Assembly (NCBI GenBank): GCA_013215215.1
Contig: JABSOU010000025.1
Span: 7,936 to 45,680 of the forward strand
DNA length: 37,745 nt
From: Cognatishimia sp.
GTDB lineage: Bacteria; Pseudomonadota; Alphaproteobacteria; Rhodobacterales; Rhodobacteraceae
Reading direction: 5' to 3'
This document shows positions 9,026 through 16,839 of the stretch, one piece after another. Within the stretch, counting starts at the first letter, position 1. Each line of letters starts with the position of its first letter. The notes below the pieces were generated by a model. It searched no databases and had not been told where the DNA came from. It was given only the letters and a program-made list of their open reading frames with translations. A program made the position numbers and the translations under genes.

Positions 9026-10523
9026 GGTTTTGGCAGTTGGCCTCTGTGGTGTCAGCACATTGGCCTGGGCGGATCCATTTGTGCCAGAGATGACCCGCAT
9101 CAACGTACCCACACATGTCTATGCAGGCGGCTGGGAACACTTCGTCGGCGGCGGTGTTGCGAGTTTTGATTGTAACTCGGACAGCTACCCGGATCTCTAT
9201 GTCGCTGGCGGAGAAAACCCTGCCAAGTTGATGATCAATAATGGGGCCTTTGGGTTCACGGCGCAGACACCCGCAGAGCTTTCACTCGACGGCCTCACAG
9301 GCGCCTACCCAATCGATATTGATTCCGACGGCATCACCGACCTCGCGATCCTGCGTGTCGGAGAGGACATGATCCTGAAGGGCAAAGGAAACTGCCAGTT
9401 CGAACTTTTTGCCGATCTTGGCTTCACGTCGAGCGATCATTGGACGACCGCCTTTTCAGCCACTTGGGAAGGCGACAACGCGCTGCCCACCATGGTTTTC
9501 GGCACCTATGTGGATCGCGCCGATCCGAAGGGTCCGTTTGAAACCTGTGACGCGAGCCTGCTTTATCGCCCTGAGGGCGGCCGCTATGGCGACCCGATCA
9601 AACTAGAGCCGGGATTTTGCACGCTTTCGATGCTGTTCACGGACTGGGCCCGCACCGGCCGCGCGGATCTGCGCGTGAGCAACGACCGTCATTACTATGT
9701 GAAAGGCGGGCAAGAGCAGCTCTGGGCAATGGAAGACACACCGCGCCTTTATGGCGAAGAAGACGGTTGGCGGCCCTATCAGCTCTGGGGCATGGGCATC
9801 GCCTCGCGCGACATCACGGGCGATGGGTTTGCGGATGTCTATCTAACCTCGATGGGCGATCAGAAACTGCAGTTCTTTGAAGCAGGCAGCGGCCCCGCAT
9901 ACAAAGACGCGACTTTCCAGCGTGGCACCACAGCGCATCGCCCCTACACGGGCGGCGACGGACGGCCTTCAACCGGATGGCACGCAGGTTTTGGGGATTT
10001 CAACAACGACGGGCTAGACGATATTTTCGTAGCCAAGGGCAATGTGGAACAAATGCCCGTGGCCGCGATGAAAGACCCCAACAACTTGCTGCTTCAAACC
10101 TCCGACGGTGATTTTGTCGAAATGGGAGAGGCCGCAGGCATCGCCACTTACGACCGTAGCCGCGGCGGCGCGCTTGTTGATCTGGATTTGGACGGCAATC
10201 TGGATCTGGTTGTCGTGAACCGCCGCGCAGACCTTGAGGTCTATCGCAACGCAGGTTCGGATGGGCATTGGCTGTCGGTTTCATTGACCCAAGACGGCGC
10301 GAACAGAAACGCCGTTGGCGCGTTCATTGAGATTGCAACCAACATGCGCGTGCAAACTCGTGAAATCACCTTGGGCGGCGGTCATGCTAGCGGCGTACTT
10401 GCGCCTGAGCATTTTGGCCTTGGGCAAGCGGAGGCGGCAAAGCTGCGCGTCATTTGGCCCGACGGCTCGACAGGCGCGTGGCAGGACGTGACTGCCAACA
10501 CGCGAGTCACGATCACCCGCTAA
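9015..10523 (+). CDS. Exported FG-GAP/VCBS repeat protein with ASPIC/UnbV domain (CRTAC1-like)
   Basis: The 502-residue protein starts with a signal peptide (MVTKVLAVGL to AWA, mature DPFVPEM) and is likely periplasmic or secreted. It carries about five calcium-binding FG-GAP loops of the DxDxDGxxDL type, for example DCNSDSYPDL near residue 52, DIDSDGITDL, DITGDGFADV, DFNNDGLDDI and DLDLDGNLDL, so a beta-propeller is expected. The last 75 or so residues are an ASPIC/UnbV domain ending in the WPDGS motif. The start at 9015 overlaps the repressor gene by 11 bases and is chosen because it gives the signal peptide. The stop overlaps the convergent peroxidase gene. The function is not known. The neighbouring di-haem protein may be a functional partner. 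Confidence 0.82.
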   Translation: MVTKVLAVGLCGVSTLAWADPFVPEMTRINVPTHVYAGGWEHFVGGGVASFDCNSDSYPDLYVAGGENPAKLMINNGAFGFTAQTPAELSLDGLTGAYPIDIDSDGITDLAILRVGEDMILKGKGNCQFELFADLGFTSSDHWTTAFSATWEGDNALPTMVFGTYVDRADPKGPFETCDASLLYRPEGGRYGDPIKLEPGFCTLSMLFTDWARTGRADLRVSNDRHYYVKGGQEQLWAMEDTPRLYGEEDGWRPYQLWGMGIASRDITGDGFADVYLTSMGDQKLQFFEAGSGPAYKDATFQRGTTAHRPYTGGDGRPSTGWHAGFGDFNNDGLDDIFVAKGNVEQMPVAAMKDPNNLLLQTSDGDFVEMGEAAGIATYDRSRGGALVDLDLDGNLDLVVVNRRADLEVYRNAGSDGHWLSVSLTQDGANRNAVGAFIEIATNMRVQTREITLGGGHASGVLAPEHFGLGQAEAAKLRVIWPDGSTGAWQDVTANTRVTITR

Positions 10524-11797
10524 TCCAGAGGCAATCCACTGGGCACAGTCCCCGGCACTCCGAAACGTTTCGCGGGATCTTCGAGCGATTCCAGAAAGCT
10601 GATGAGATCGCTGATGTCAGCGTCGGACAGAGCGCTTGGTGCAAGGACATTCGCGGCAAGGATCGCAGAAGTTTCATCAGGCGACATGGCCCGCAGGTCA
10701 TTCGCGCCTGGAAAACTTGGCAAATGGGCTTTCGCCAAATCATAGCTCGCGAAGGCCTCTTCGACATTGGCGTGATGTCGGATCATATCGCCCAAGTCTG
10801 CATAGGACCCATTGTGACCATAGGGCGCTGTAATCGTTACATTTCTCAGGCTGGGCGTGCGAAAAGCATAGGCGTCGGCAGGGTCTCCGGTGACGCGCAT
10901 CCGGCCGGTGTCTTGCGCATGACTTTCAAACCGCGCCGCCTTGCCGGGCCCAATCTGAGGCAGGCCGATGGCGTGAAAATCGTGATCCGTTTGGAACCAA
11001 CCCGAGTGACAGGACGCACAGCCCGCGTCGCCATAAAACAACGCCATACCGCGCGCCGCATCCTCAGGCAGTTCGGCCTCGCCCTTCATCGCCTGATCAA
11101 ACAGACTGTTATCCGCGCGCCATTCAAAACGGATGAAGTCGGCGACCAAGTTCGCGATCAAAGGGAACGTGATCTCTTCGCCCGGCACGACTTTGGCGAA
11201 TTCGTCTTGATAGGCCGGGATATCCGCAACCCGCGCGGCGATCAGATCCCAGGCCCCACCCTCGGAGGAGAGGAACCCAAGACGCACCGCCTGGCTGATC
11301 TCGTTCTCCGAATAATGCCCCGCCATTTCGTCAGGCGACAACACCGGGAACATCGCCTGCGCGGAAAGGACCGAGTCAAACCCACTCGTCATCTCAGAGC
11401 CTAGCGGCGTGCGAATGCCATCCGGCTCATTCGGATCCGCCTCAAGGCGGCCATCATGGAACATGACCTGAAACTCAAGCGCGCCAAGGTTCCACATGGC
11501 GGGCGCGTTACGCGGAATACGCTGTTCGGGCACATTAGCCGCATCAATGATCCGCTTTGGTCCAAGGCCAATGCCGCCCTCGCCAATCGACAAGGAGACC
11601 CCGTCACCAGTACCAAGATCCGGGTGATGACAGGTGCCGCAGCTGATGTTTTTGTTGCCCGAGAGAATCGGATCGTAAAACAGCAACTGACCCAGTTTGG
11701 CACGCAGCGGATCGACCGGCGCGAAGTCAGGCAGCGGCCCAAGATCCTGTGCCGAAGCCCCTGATGCCAGGATCAGACCTACCCAAGCAGCTCTCAT
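10520..11797 (-). CDS. Di-haem cytochrome c peroxidase / MauG-like protein
   Basis: This 425-residue protein has a signal peptide (MRAAWVGLILASGASA, mature QDLG) and two c-type haem sites, CGTCH at residues 53-57 and CASCH at 260-264. That pattern marks the bacterial di-haem peroxidase family (CcpA/MauG). Members either reduce hydrogen peroxide in the periplasm or oxidise a partner protein. The segment FRTPSLRNV near the C-terminus is typical of the family. Its length exceeds the roughly 330 residues of classical CcpA and is closer to MauG-related members. Its ATG overlaps the xylB stop by four bases (ATGA), so it is co-transcribed and coupled to xylB. It is convergent with the CRTAC1-like gene, and the two stop codons overlap. 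Confidence 0.87.
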   Translation of the reverse strand: MRAAWVGLILASGASAQDLGPLPDFAPVDPLRAKLGQLLFYDPILSGNKNISCGTCHHPDLGTGDGVSLSIGEGGIGLGPKRIIDAANVPEQRIPRNAPAMWNLGALEFQVMFHDGRLEADPNEPDGIRTPLGSEMTSGFDSVLSAQAMFPVLSPDEMAGHYSENEISQAVRLGFLSSEGGAWDLIAARVADIPAYQDEFAKVVPGEEITFPLIANLVADFIRFEWRADNSLFDQAMKGEAELPEDAARGMALFYGDAGCASCHSGWFQTDHDFHAIGLPQIGPGKAARFESHAQDTGRMRVTGDPADAYAFRTPSLRNVTITAPYGHNGSYADLGDMIRHHANVEEAFASYDLAKAHLPSFPGANDLRAMSPDETSAILAANVLAPSALSDADISDLISFLESLEDPAKRFGVPGTVPSGLPLD

Positions 11798-13260
11798 GCG
11801 CCCACCCGTTCTGCATCCGCAATCAAGGCCGGCGCAAGGGCCGCATAGCGCTGATACCCGGCCTCATAGGCTGAGGTCAGATCTGCACGCGGCTCTATGG
11901 TTCCTGCGATCTCGGGCTGGGTCATGATCTCTTCCAACGAGGCCTTCTCGGCGGCTGCCATAGCCAAACGCACAGCGCCCATCGCCGCGCCGAACTCTCC
12001 ATCGGCAGGCAATTGGAGCGGCGTATCAAAGAGGGTCGCAATGGTCTCAAGCCAATAGCGCGACCGCGCGCCTCCGCCGAGGGCTAGGACTGAGGATAGC
12101 TCGGTACCCGTTGCTTTCAACGCTTCCAAGTTGTCGCGCAGCGCATAGGCGACGCCTTCCATAACGGCGGCGGTCAATGCCTTTGGATCGCTGGCGATAT
12201 CAAGACCCACGAAAGAGCCGCGCAGTGCGGCATTATTATGCGGCGTGCGTTCACCCGAGAGATAGGGCAGGAACATCGCCCGATTGGGCCCACTAATCTG
12301 CTCTGGCAAAGCCCGCGCCAGATCGCCCGGCGATTGTCCCAGGTTGCGCGCCAGCCAATTCAGACTGTCCGTGGCCGCAAGGATCACGCCCATTTGATAC
12401 CACCTCGCAGGCACCGCGTGACAGAAAGTATGCACCGCCGTTTCCGGCGCTGGCGCGTATCTGTCCTTGGCCGCCAGCAAGACGCCTGACGTACCCAGCG
12501 ATACAAACCCCTGCCCTTCGGCAAAGCACCCTGCCCCGCAGGCCGCCGCCGCATTATCCGCAGCGCCTCCGGCCACGACCACCGGCGTCTTGATGCCCCA
12601 GCTCGCCGCAAGCGTGTCGCGCAGCATGCCGGAGACCTCGGAGCCTTCGACCAAAGACGGCATGTGATCCGCGCTGAGGCCGCTGCGGGCCAAAGCGTCG
12701 CCCGACCAGTCGCGTTTACCTGTGTTGAGCCAGCTTGTGCCTGCTGCGTCAGACAGGTCTGCGACGGTGTCGCCAGTTAGCCAAAGCCGCAGGTAATCCT
12801 TTGGCAACAGGACTTTTGCCACTTTGGCAAAGACCTCAGGCTCGTGTTTTGCCACCCACATGAGCTTGGGCGCGGTGAAACCGGGAAAGACAATATTGCC
12901 GGTGATCGCGCGCATCTCGGGCATTGCGTCAAGCGCGGCGGCTTCGCTCGCGGACCGCGTATCGTTCCACAGGATACAGGGACGCAGAACCCGCCCATCG
13001 CGATCAATTAAGGTCGCGCCGTGCATCTGGCCGCTGAGGCCAATACCCTTAAGGGCCGCGAGCGCCGCGCCATTGCGGGATTTGATCTTTGCAATGGCAG
13101 TTTCACAGGCCGCAATCCAATCCGCGGAATCCTGTTCCGACCAGCCTGCATGAGGATGCGGGTTCTCATAGCCGGCCTCAGCGCTGTCCAGCACCTTCCC
13201 CTCAGGGTCCGTCAAAAGCGCACGCAAGCCAGATGTGCCGAGATCCAATCCCAGATACAT
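11794..13260 (-). CDS. xylB: Xylulokinase
   Basis: This FGGY-family sugar kinase phosphorylates D-xylulose to D-xylulose-5-phosphate for the pentose phosphate pathway. The protein is 488 residues, the usual length. The N-terminal phosphate loop GLDLGTSGLRALL, GLSGQMHGA and LWNDTRS (substrate contact), the ATPase segment GTSGVL, and ALGGGARSRYW near residue 395 are visible. The start at 13260 is preceded by GGGAGG. A candidate repressor operator overlaps its promoter 14 bases upstream, so it belongs to the same regulon as xylFHGA although physically apart. It overlaps the di-haem peroxidase gene by four bases. Confidence 0.96.
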   Translation of the reverse strand: MYLGLDLGTSGLRALLTDPEGKVLDSAEAGYENPHPHAGWSEQDSADWIAACETAIAKIKSRNGAALAALKGIGLSGQMHGATLIDRDGRVLRPCILWNDTRSASEAAALDAMPEMRAITGNIVFPGFTAPKLMWVAKHEPEVFAKVAKVLLPKDYLRLWLTGDTVADLSDAAGTSWLNTGKRDWSGDALARSGLSADHMPSLVEGSEVSGMLRDTLAASWGIKTPVVVAGGAADNAAAACGAGCFAEGQGFVSLGTSGVLLAAKDRYAPAPETAVHTFCHAVPARWYQMGVILAATDSLNWLARNLGQSPGDLARALPEQISGPNRAMFLPYLSGERTPHNNAALRGSFVGLDIASDPKALTAAVMEGVAYALRDNLEALKATGTELSSVLALGGGARSRYWLETIATLFDTPLQLPADGEFGAAMGAVRLAMAAAEKASLEEIMTQPEIAGTIEPRADLTSAYEAGYQRYAALAPALIADAERVGA

Positions 13261-13273
13261 CGCGATCCTCCCA

Positions 13274-13317
13274 ATTTATTTTATTTACAAAAATAAATAA
13301 ATCGAGCAGCAGGTCAA
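13274..13317 (-). promoter_or_regulatory. xylB promoter with candidate XylR (ROK) operator
   Basis: ATTTATTTT (13274-13282) and AAAATAAAT (13290-13298) form a perfect 9-bp inverted repeat with a 7-base spacer. On the minus strand TTGACC (13317-13312) is followed after 16 bases by TATTTT (13295-13290), a plausible -35/-10 pair. The -10 coincides exactly with one operator arm. The same TATTTT-N7-AAAATA core and the flanking CAATTTATTTTA are found at xylF. Confidence 0.75.
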
Positions 13318-13327
13318 GCTGGAAATT

Positions 13328-14725
13328 TTAGCTGATCCGGCGATGGACCTCGTCGATCACATCCATCGCAAACAACACATCCTCGCGGGTGGTATCAAAC
13401 TGGCCGACCTGAAAGCGGATGATCTTTCGGCCACCAAAGGATCCCTGCGTCACATAGATCCGCCCGTCATCGTTGAGGGCATCAACCAACGCCTGTTGCA
13501 TGGCATCATCGCCGGGGCAGCGAAAAGAAAACAGGCTGAGGATCGGCTCGGTCACGATCTCAAAGCCGTCCATCGCGCGGATCGCCTCACAGACCTCTCC
13601 TGCCCAGGTGACATGGTTGCGCAGACGCCTCCGCAGGCCTTCCAGGCCGTAGGAACGGATAAGGAACCACAGCTTCAGTGCGCGGAACCGGCGCCCCAAA
13701 GGTACGGTCCATTCGGAGTAATTCGTCACATCGGCGCCCGTGGTCTTTAGATATTCCGGCTCGATCTTGAGCGTGTTCAGCTGAGGCCCCGCATCCTTGA
13801 GGAATTGGATCGAACAATCAAACTGCGCCCCGAGCCATTTGTGGGGGTTAAAGACGATACTGTCGAACCCCTCAACATCTGCCCAATAATCCGCGCGAAA
13901 CTCTGGACAGATCATTGCGGCTCCGGCCCAGGCCGCATCCAGGTGGGTGTAAAGATCCTCGTCTCGCGCGACCTGCAAAACCGGGCCTAGAATGTCACAG
14001 GCCCCAATCCCGGTGCCGCCGGTGATGGCGATGATGCCCGCAGGGACATGCCCCGCCGCCCGGTCCGCTTGAATGGCCGCACGCAGGGCATCTGCATCAA
14101 TGGAATAACGCGGACCAGAGGTCGGCAGCTTTACCAGATTGTCCTGACCGATCCCAGCCACCCAACAGGCACGGTCAATCGAGGAATGCACCTGATCGGA
14201 ACAATAGATCCTGAGGTTGCCCTTGCCCGCAAGGCCTTCGCGGTTGCCGGTGTATCCGGTTGCCCGTTCGCGCATGGTTAGAACTGCTGACAAGGTGGCC
14301 GACGACGCGCTGTCCTGAATGACGCCTGTCATCCCATCGGGCAGCCCCATTGCCTGACGCAGCCAGTCCACCATCACACCTTCCATCTCGGTCGCGGCGG
14401 GCGACGTCTGCCACAACATGCATTGCGCGGCCACAGTGGTCACCAGCATTTCGGCCAGCATCGAGGGTGGTGCTGCGTTTGCAGGGAAATAGGCGAAAAA
14501 GCGTGGGTGCTGCCAATGGGTCATGCCGGGCATCACGATGCGCTCGAAATCCCCAATGATTGCGGCCATGTCCTCGCCCAGTTCAGGCGGGGTTTCAGGC
14601 AATTGCGCGGCGATCTCCCCGGGCGCGGTTTGCGCGCGTACCGGGCGATCGCGCAGGGTTGTGTGATACTCCGCCGCCCAGCGCGAAATTTGCTCGCCCC
14701 AGCCCGAAAACTCGTCCCAATCCAT
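13328..14725 (-). CDS. PLP-dependent group II decarboxylase (aromatic-L-amino-acid decarboxylase-like)
   Basis: This cytoplasmic enzyme removes the carboxyl group of an amino acid to give an amine. It is 465 residues, the usual length. The pyridoxal phosphate lysine is Lys296 in NPHKWLG. The ring-stacking histidine lies in QVHSSIDRA, and the pyridine-nitrogen aspartate in HLDAAWAG. The N-terminal string THWQHPRFFAYFPAN closely matches the DOPA/tryptophan decarboxylase branch rather than bacterial glutamate decarboxylase. It follows the gabD-like gene after only five bases, so the two form an operon. The substrate cannot be fixed from sequence: tryptophan, phenylalanine, tyrosine or a related acid are possible. 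Confidence 0.87.
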   Translation of the reverse strand: MDWDEFSGWGEQISRWAAEYHTTLRDRPVRAQTAPGEIAAQLPETPPELGEDMAAIIGDFERIVMPGMTHWQHPRFFAYFPANAAPPSMLAEMLVTTVAAQCMLWQTSPAATEMEGVMVDWLRQAMGLPDGMTGVIQDSASSATLSAVLTMRERATGYTGNREGLAGKGNLRIYCSDQVHSSIDRACWVAGIGQDNLVKLPTSGPRYSIDADALRAAIQADRAAGHVPAGIIAITGGTGIGACDILGPVLQVARDEDLYTHLDAAWAGAAMICPEFRADYWADVEGFDSIVFNPHKWLGAQFDCSIQFLKDAGPQLNTLKIEPEYLKTTGADVTNYSEWTVPLGRRFRALKLWFLIRSYGLEGLRRRLRNHVTWAGEVCEAIRAMDGFEIVTEPILSLFSFRCPGDDAMQQALVDALNDDGRIYVTQGSFGGRKIIRFQVGQFDTTREDVLFAMDVIDEVHRRIS

Positions 14726-14730
14726 TTATC

Positions 14731-16200
14731 TTAGGCCTCGTCGATCCCGCCCATGCAGACGTATTTCGTCTCCATGAAGTCCTCCAGACCATAGCGCGAC
14801 CCTTCTCTCCCGAGGCCCGACATCTTCACGCCGCCAAAGGGCGCTTCGGCGGTTGAAATCAGGCCTGTGTTGACGCCCACCATGCCGAAATCTAGCGCCT
14901 CGGAAACGCGCCAGACCCGCGCCAGATCGCGGGAATAGAAATAGGACGCCAGACCAAAGTCCGTGTCATTGGCGGCGGTGACCGCTTCGCTTTCCTTGTC
15001 AAACTTGAACAAAGGCGCGACAGGGCCAAAGGTTTCCTCATTGGTCACCAACATATCGCTGGTCACATTGGTCAGGATGGTTGGCTCGTAAAACAGCCCG
15101 CCCAGCGCGTGCGCCTTGCCGCCCAACGCGATCTCAGCTCCCTTGGACGTGGCATCACCCACATGTTCCTGTACTTTCGCCACCGCCGCCTCGTCGATCA
15201 GCGGCCCAAAGGTGATGCCTTCGTCAAAGCCGTTCCCGGTGGCAAAAGTCGCGACTTTGGCGGCGAGTTTCTCGGCGAATTCATCGTAGACGCCGGCTTG
15301 CACATAGATCCGGTTGGCACAGACACAGGTCTGTCCGTTGTTGCGGAACTTGGCGATGACCGCGCCCTCAACGGCCGCATCCACATCCGCGTCGTCAAAA
15401 ACGATGAACGGCGCGTTGCCGCCCAGTTCCAGACCCAGTTTCTTGATGGTCGAGGCACATTGCTCATAAAGCAACGCACCGATTTCCGTGGAGCCTGTGA
15501 AGGTCAGCTTGCGCACGGTCTTGGAGCCTGTCAGAGCACCGCCGATAGCGCGCGCGCTGCCTGTGACCACAGAGAAGAGCCCCTTTGGCAATCCCGCACG
15601 TTCGCCAAGGACCGCAAGCGCGGTCGCAGAGAGCGGCGTCTGGCTTGCAGGTTTCAACACCATCGCGCAGCCCGCGGCGAAAGCCGGACCTGCCTTGCGT
15701 GTGATCATCGCGCTTGGGAAGTTCCAAGGCGTGATCGCGGCCACGACGCCAATCGGCTGTTTCAATGTTAGCAGGCGTTTGTCTGGTGCGTGGCCCGGTG
15801 TGACATCGCCGTAGGCACGACGCGCCTCCTCGGAGAACCACTCAAGGAATGACGCAGAATAGGCGATCTCGCCCTTTGCTTCGGCCAAGGGTTTGCCCTG
15901 CTCCGCGGTCAGAATGGTGCCCAGATCCTCTTGGTTCTCCATCATCAGGTCATGCCAGCGACGCAGCACCGACGACCGCTCCTTCGCGGTGCGTTTGGCC
16001 CAGTCCTTCTGCGCCTCCGCCGCTGCGGCAATCGCCGCATCTGTCTCTGCTGCCCCAAGGTTTGGAACGCGACCAATCATCTCGCCGGTGGCCGGGTTGG
16101 TCACATCGATTGCGTTGCTGTCCGTGGCCGCAACCCACTCTCCGGCAACATAGGCGGCCTCTACCAACAAGCTTGGGTCATTTAACTGCAAAACTGACAT
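14731..16200 (-). CDS. gabD: Succinate-semialdehyde dehydrogenase (GabD-like, NAD(P)+)
   Basis: This aldehyde dehydrogenase is expected to oxidise succinate semialdehyde to succinate. With the chosen start it has 489 residues, the usual size. The catalytic cysteine is Cys292 in NNGQTCVCANR, the general base Glu258 in LELGGNAP, and the cofactor segment TPWNFPSAMITRKAG is typical of the GabD branch. I set the start at 16200 (MSVLQLND) because CGGAG stands at a proper distance before it. A start at 16233 would add eleven residues with no ribosome site. It is the first gene of a two-gene unit with the decarboxylase. The real substrate might instead be an aldehyde derived from the decarboxylase's amine product. 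Confidence 0.87.
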   Translation of the reverse strand: MSVLQLNDPSLLVEAAYVAGEWVAATDSNAIDVTNPATGEMIGRVPNLGAAETDAAIAAAAEAQKDWAKRTAKERSSVLRRWHDLMMENQEDLGTILTAEQGKPLAEAKGEIAYSASFLEWFSEEARRAYGDVTPGHAPDKRLLTLKQPIGVVAAITPWNFPSAMITRKAGPAFAAGCAMVLKPASQTPLSATALAVLGERAGLPKGLFSVVTGSARAIGGALTGSKTVRKLTFTGSTEIGALLYEQCASTIKKLGLELGGNAPFIVFDDADVDAAVEGAVIAKFRNNGQTCVCANRIYVQAGVYDEFAEKLAAKVATFATGNGFDEGITFGPLIDEAAVAKVQEHVGDATSKGAEIALGGKAHALGGLFYEPTILTNVTSDMLVTNEETFGPVAPLFKFDKESEAVTAANDTDFGLASYFYSRDLARVWRVSEALDFGMVGVNTGLISTAEAPFGGVKMSGLGREGSRYGLEDFMETKYVCMGGIDEA

Positions 16201-16336
16201 CCCGTATTCTCCGACGATTAAAATGGGCAGCATTTAGGACGAAGTCTTGCCCAGCTTCGACGCTGTTCGCAAGCCCTGCCACGAAGACGCAGCTAGACAG
16301 GAAAAGCGCGCAAAGGATCGCACCAGTTAACGACAA
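16178..16336 (-). CDS. Doubtful short ORF with lipoprotein-like signal
   Basis: A 52-codon frame begins at a TTG (16336), with a weak GGA upstream, and encodes LSLTGAILCALFLSSC followed by a short tail. LSSC fits a lipobox, and the size and layout recall entericidin-like small lipoproteins, though the tail after the cysteine is not a clear match. The frame runs 23 bases into gabD. There is no ATG, and the region overlaps another possible frame. I list it because the lipobox is striking, but chance is quite possible. Confidence 0.2.
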   Translation of the reverse strand: MSLTGAILCALFLSSCVFVAGLANSVEAGQDFVLNAAHFNRRRIRDVSFAVK

Positions 16337-16415
16337 TGATGAGTCCAGAAGGCGATCGGAGTGTCACACGGCTGGGACACGTGATCTCGGCCTGGCGGGG
16401 AAGTTCTAAATGGCT

Positions 16416-16553
16416 CTACCCAGCTAGGCTCCGCGCATCCTTAAAATCGCATTCGATCGCAAACGCCTCGGTCGTCGCCGCCTCCACGGCCTGCCCCTCT
16501 TGCGATATCAACAATCCCGCAAAAATCGCAGCGCACAGACATAGTATTCGCAT
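16416..16553 (-). CDS. Small exported protein of unknown function (45 aa), possibly broken by a TAG
   Basis: A frame of 45 codons begins at an ATG (16553) with a strong GGGAGG six bases upstream. The product starts like a signal peptide: MRILCLCAAIFAGLL, then ISQEGQAVEA. After the TAG at 16416-16418 the same frame stays open for another 40 codons, to a TAG at 16293-16295, and includes further cysteines. That could mean a gene interrupted by one nonsense change, or chance. I do not recognise a family. It is upstream of gabD on the same strand and divergent from the RND genes. Confidence 0.4.
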   Translation of the reverse strand: MRILCLCAAIFAGLLISQEGQAVEAATTEAFAIECDFKDARSLAG

Positions 16554-16659
16554 GTGTTCCTCCCTAGTTGGCAGAAGTAATACGAGGCTCCACAGCCATT
16601 CCGTCGCCTAGAACGCGGTTTATTTAGGCAACTGTACCAAATTGCACAAAACAAACTGG

Positions 16660-16677
16660 ACAAAATTTGAATTTTGT
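16660..16677. promoter_or_regulatory. Near-perfect 18-bp palindrome, candidate repressor operator for the RND operon
   Basis: ACAAAATT-TG-AATTTTGT has two 8-bp arms and a 2-base centre. It lies about 160 bases before the adaptor gene and about 105 bases upstream of the small divergent ORF. RND pumps are often controlled by TetR-type repressors binding such sites, but no such gene is adjacent. Confidence 0.45.
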
Positions 16678-16839
16678 ATATCACCCCCTCAACTGAATCG
16701 CGGCAAGCCCTGCGAGCAAAGCGCTCACCTATACGATAGGATGGACTTACCTCTGACTTTTGGCCACAAAGCGCTATGATGGAGGCGCGGAATCGTCCTG
16801 CACCCCCGCATTGCCTAGCACCTGCAAAATGAGCTCCCT

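Larger units (their letters stand above)
16234..16839. other. Gene-poor intergenic region between gabD and the RND operon
   Basis: About 600 bases with no well-supported gene. It holds the two small minus-strand frames listed separately (16178-16336 and 16416-16553), an 18-bp near-palindrome at 16660-16677, and the AT-rich stretch 16610-16690 where divergent promoters would fit. Nothing else stands out. Confidence 0.6.

Noticed and set aside
10454..11404. 316-codon plus-strand frame opposite the di-haem protein
   Set aside because: The minus strand has both CxxCH haem sites and a signal peptide; the plus frame is a shadow.
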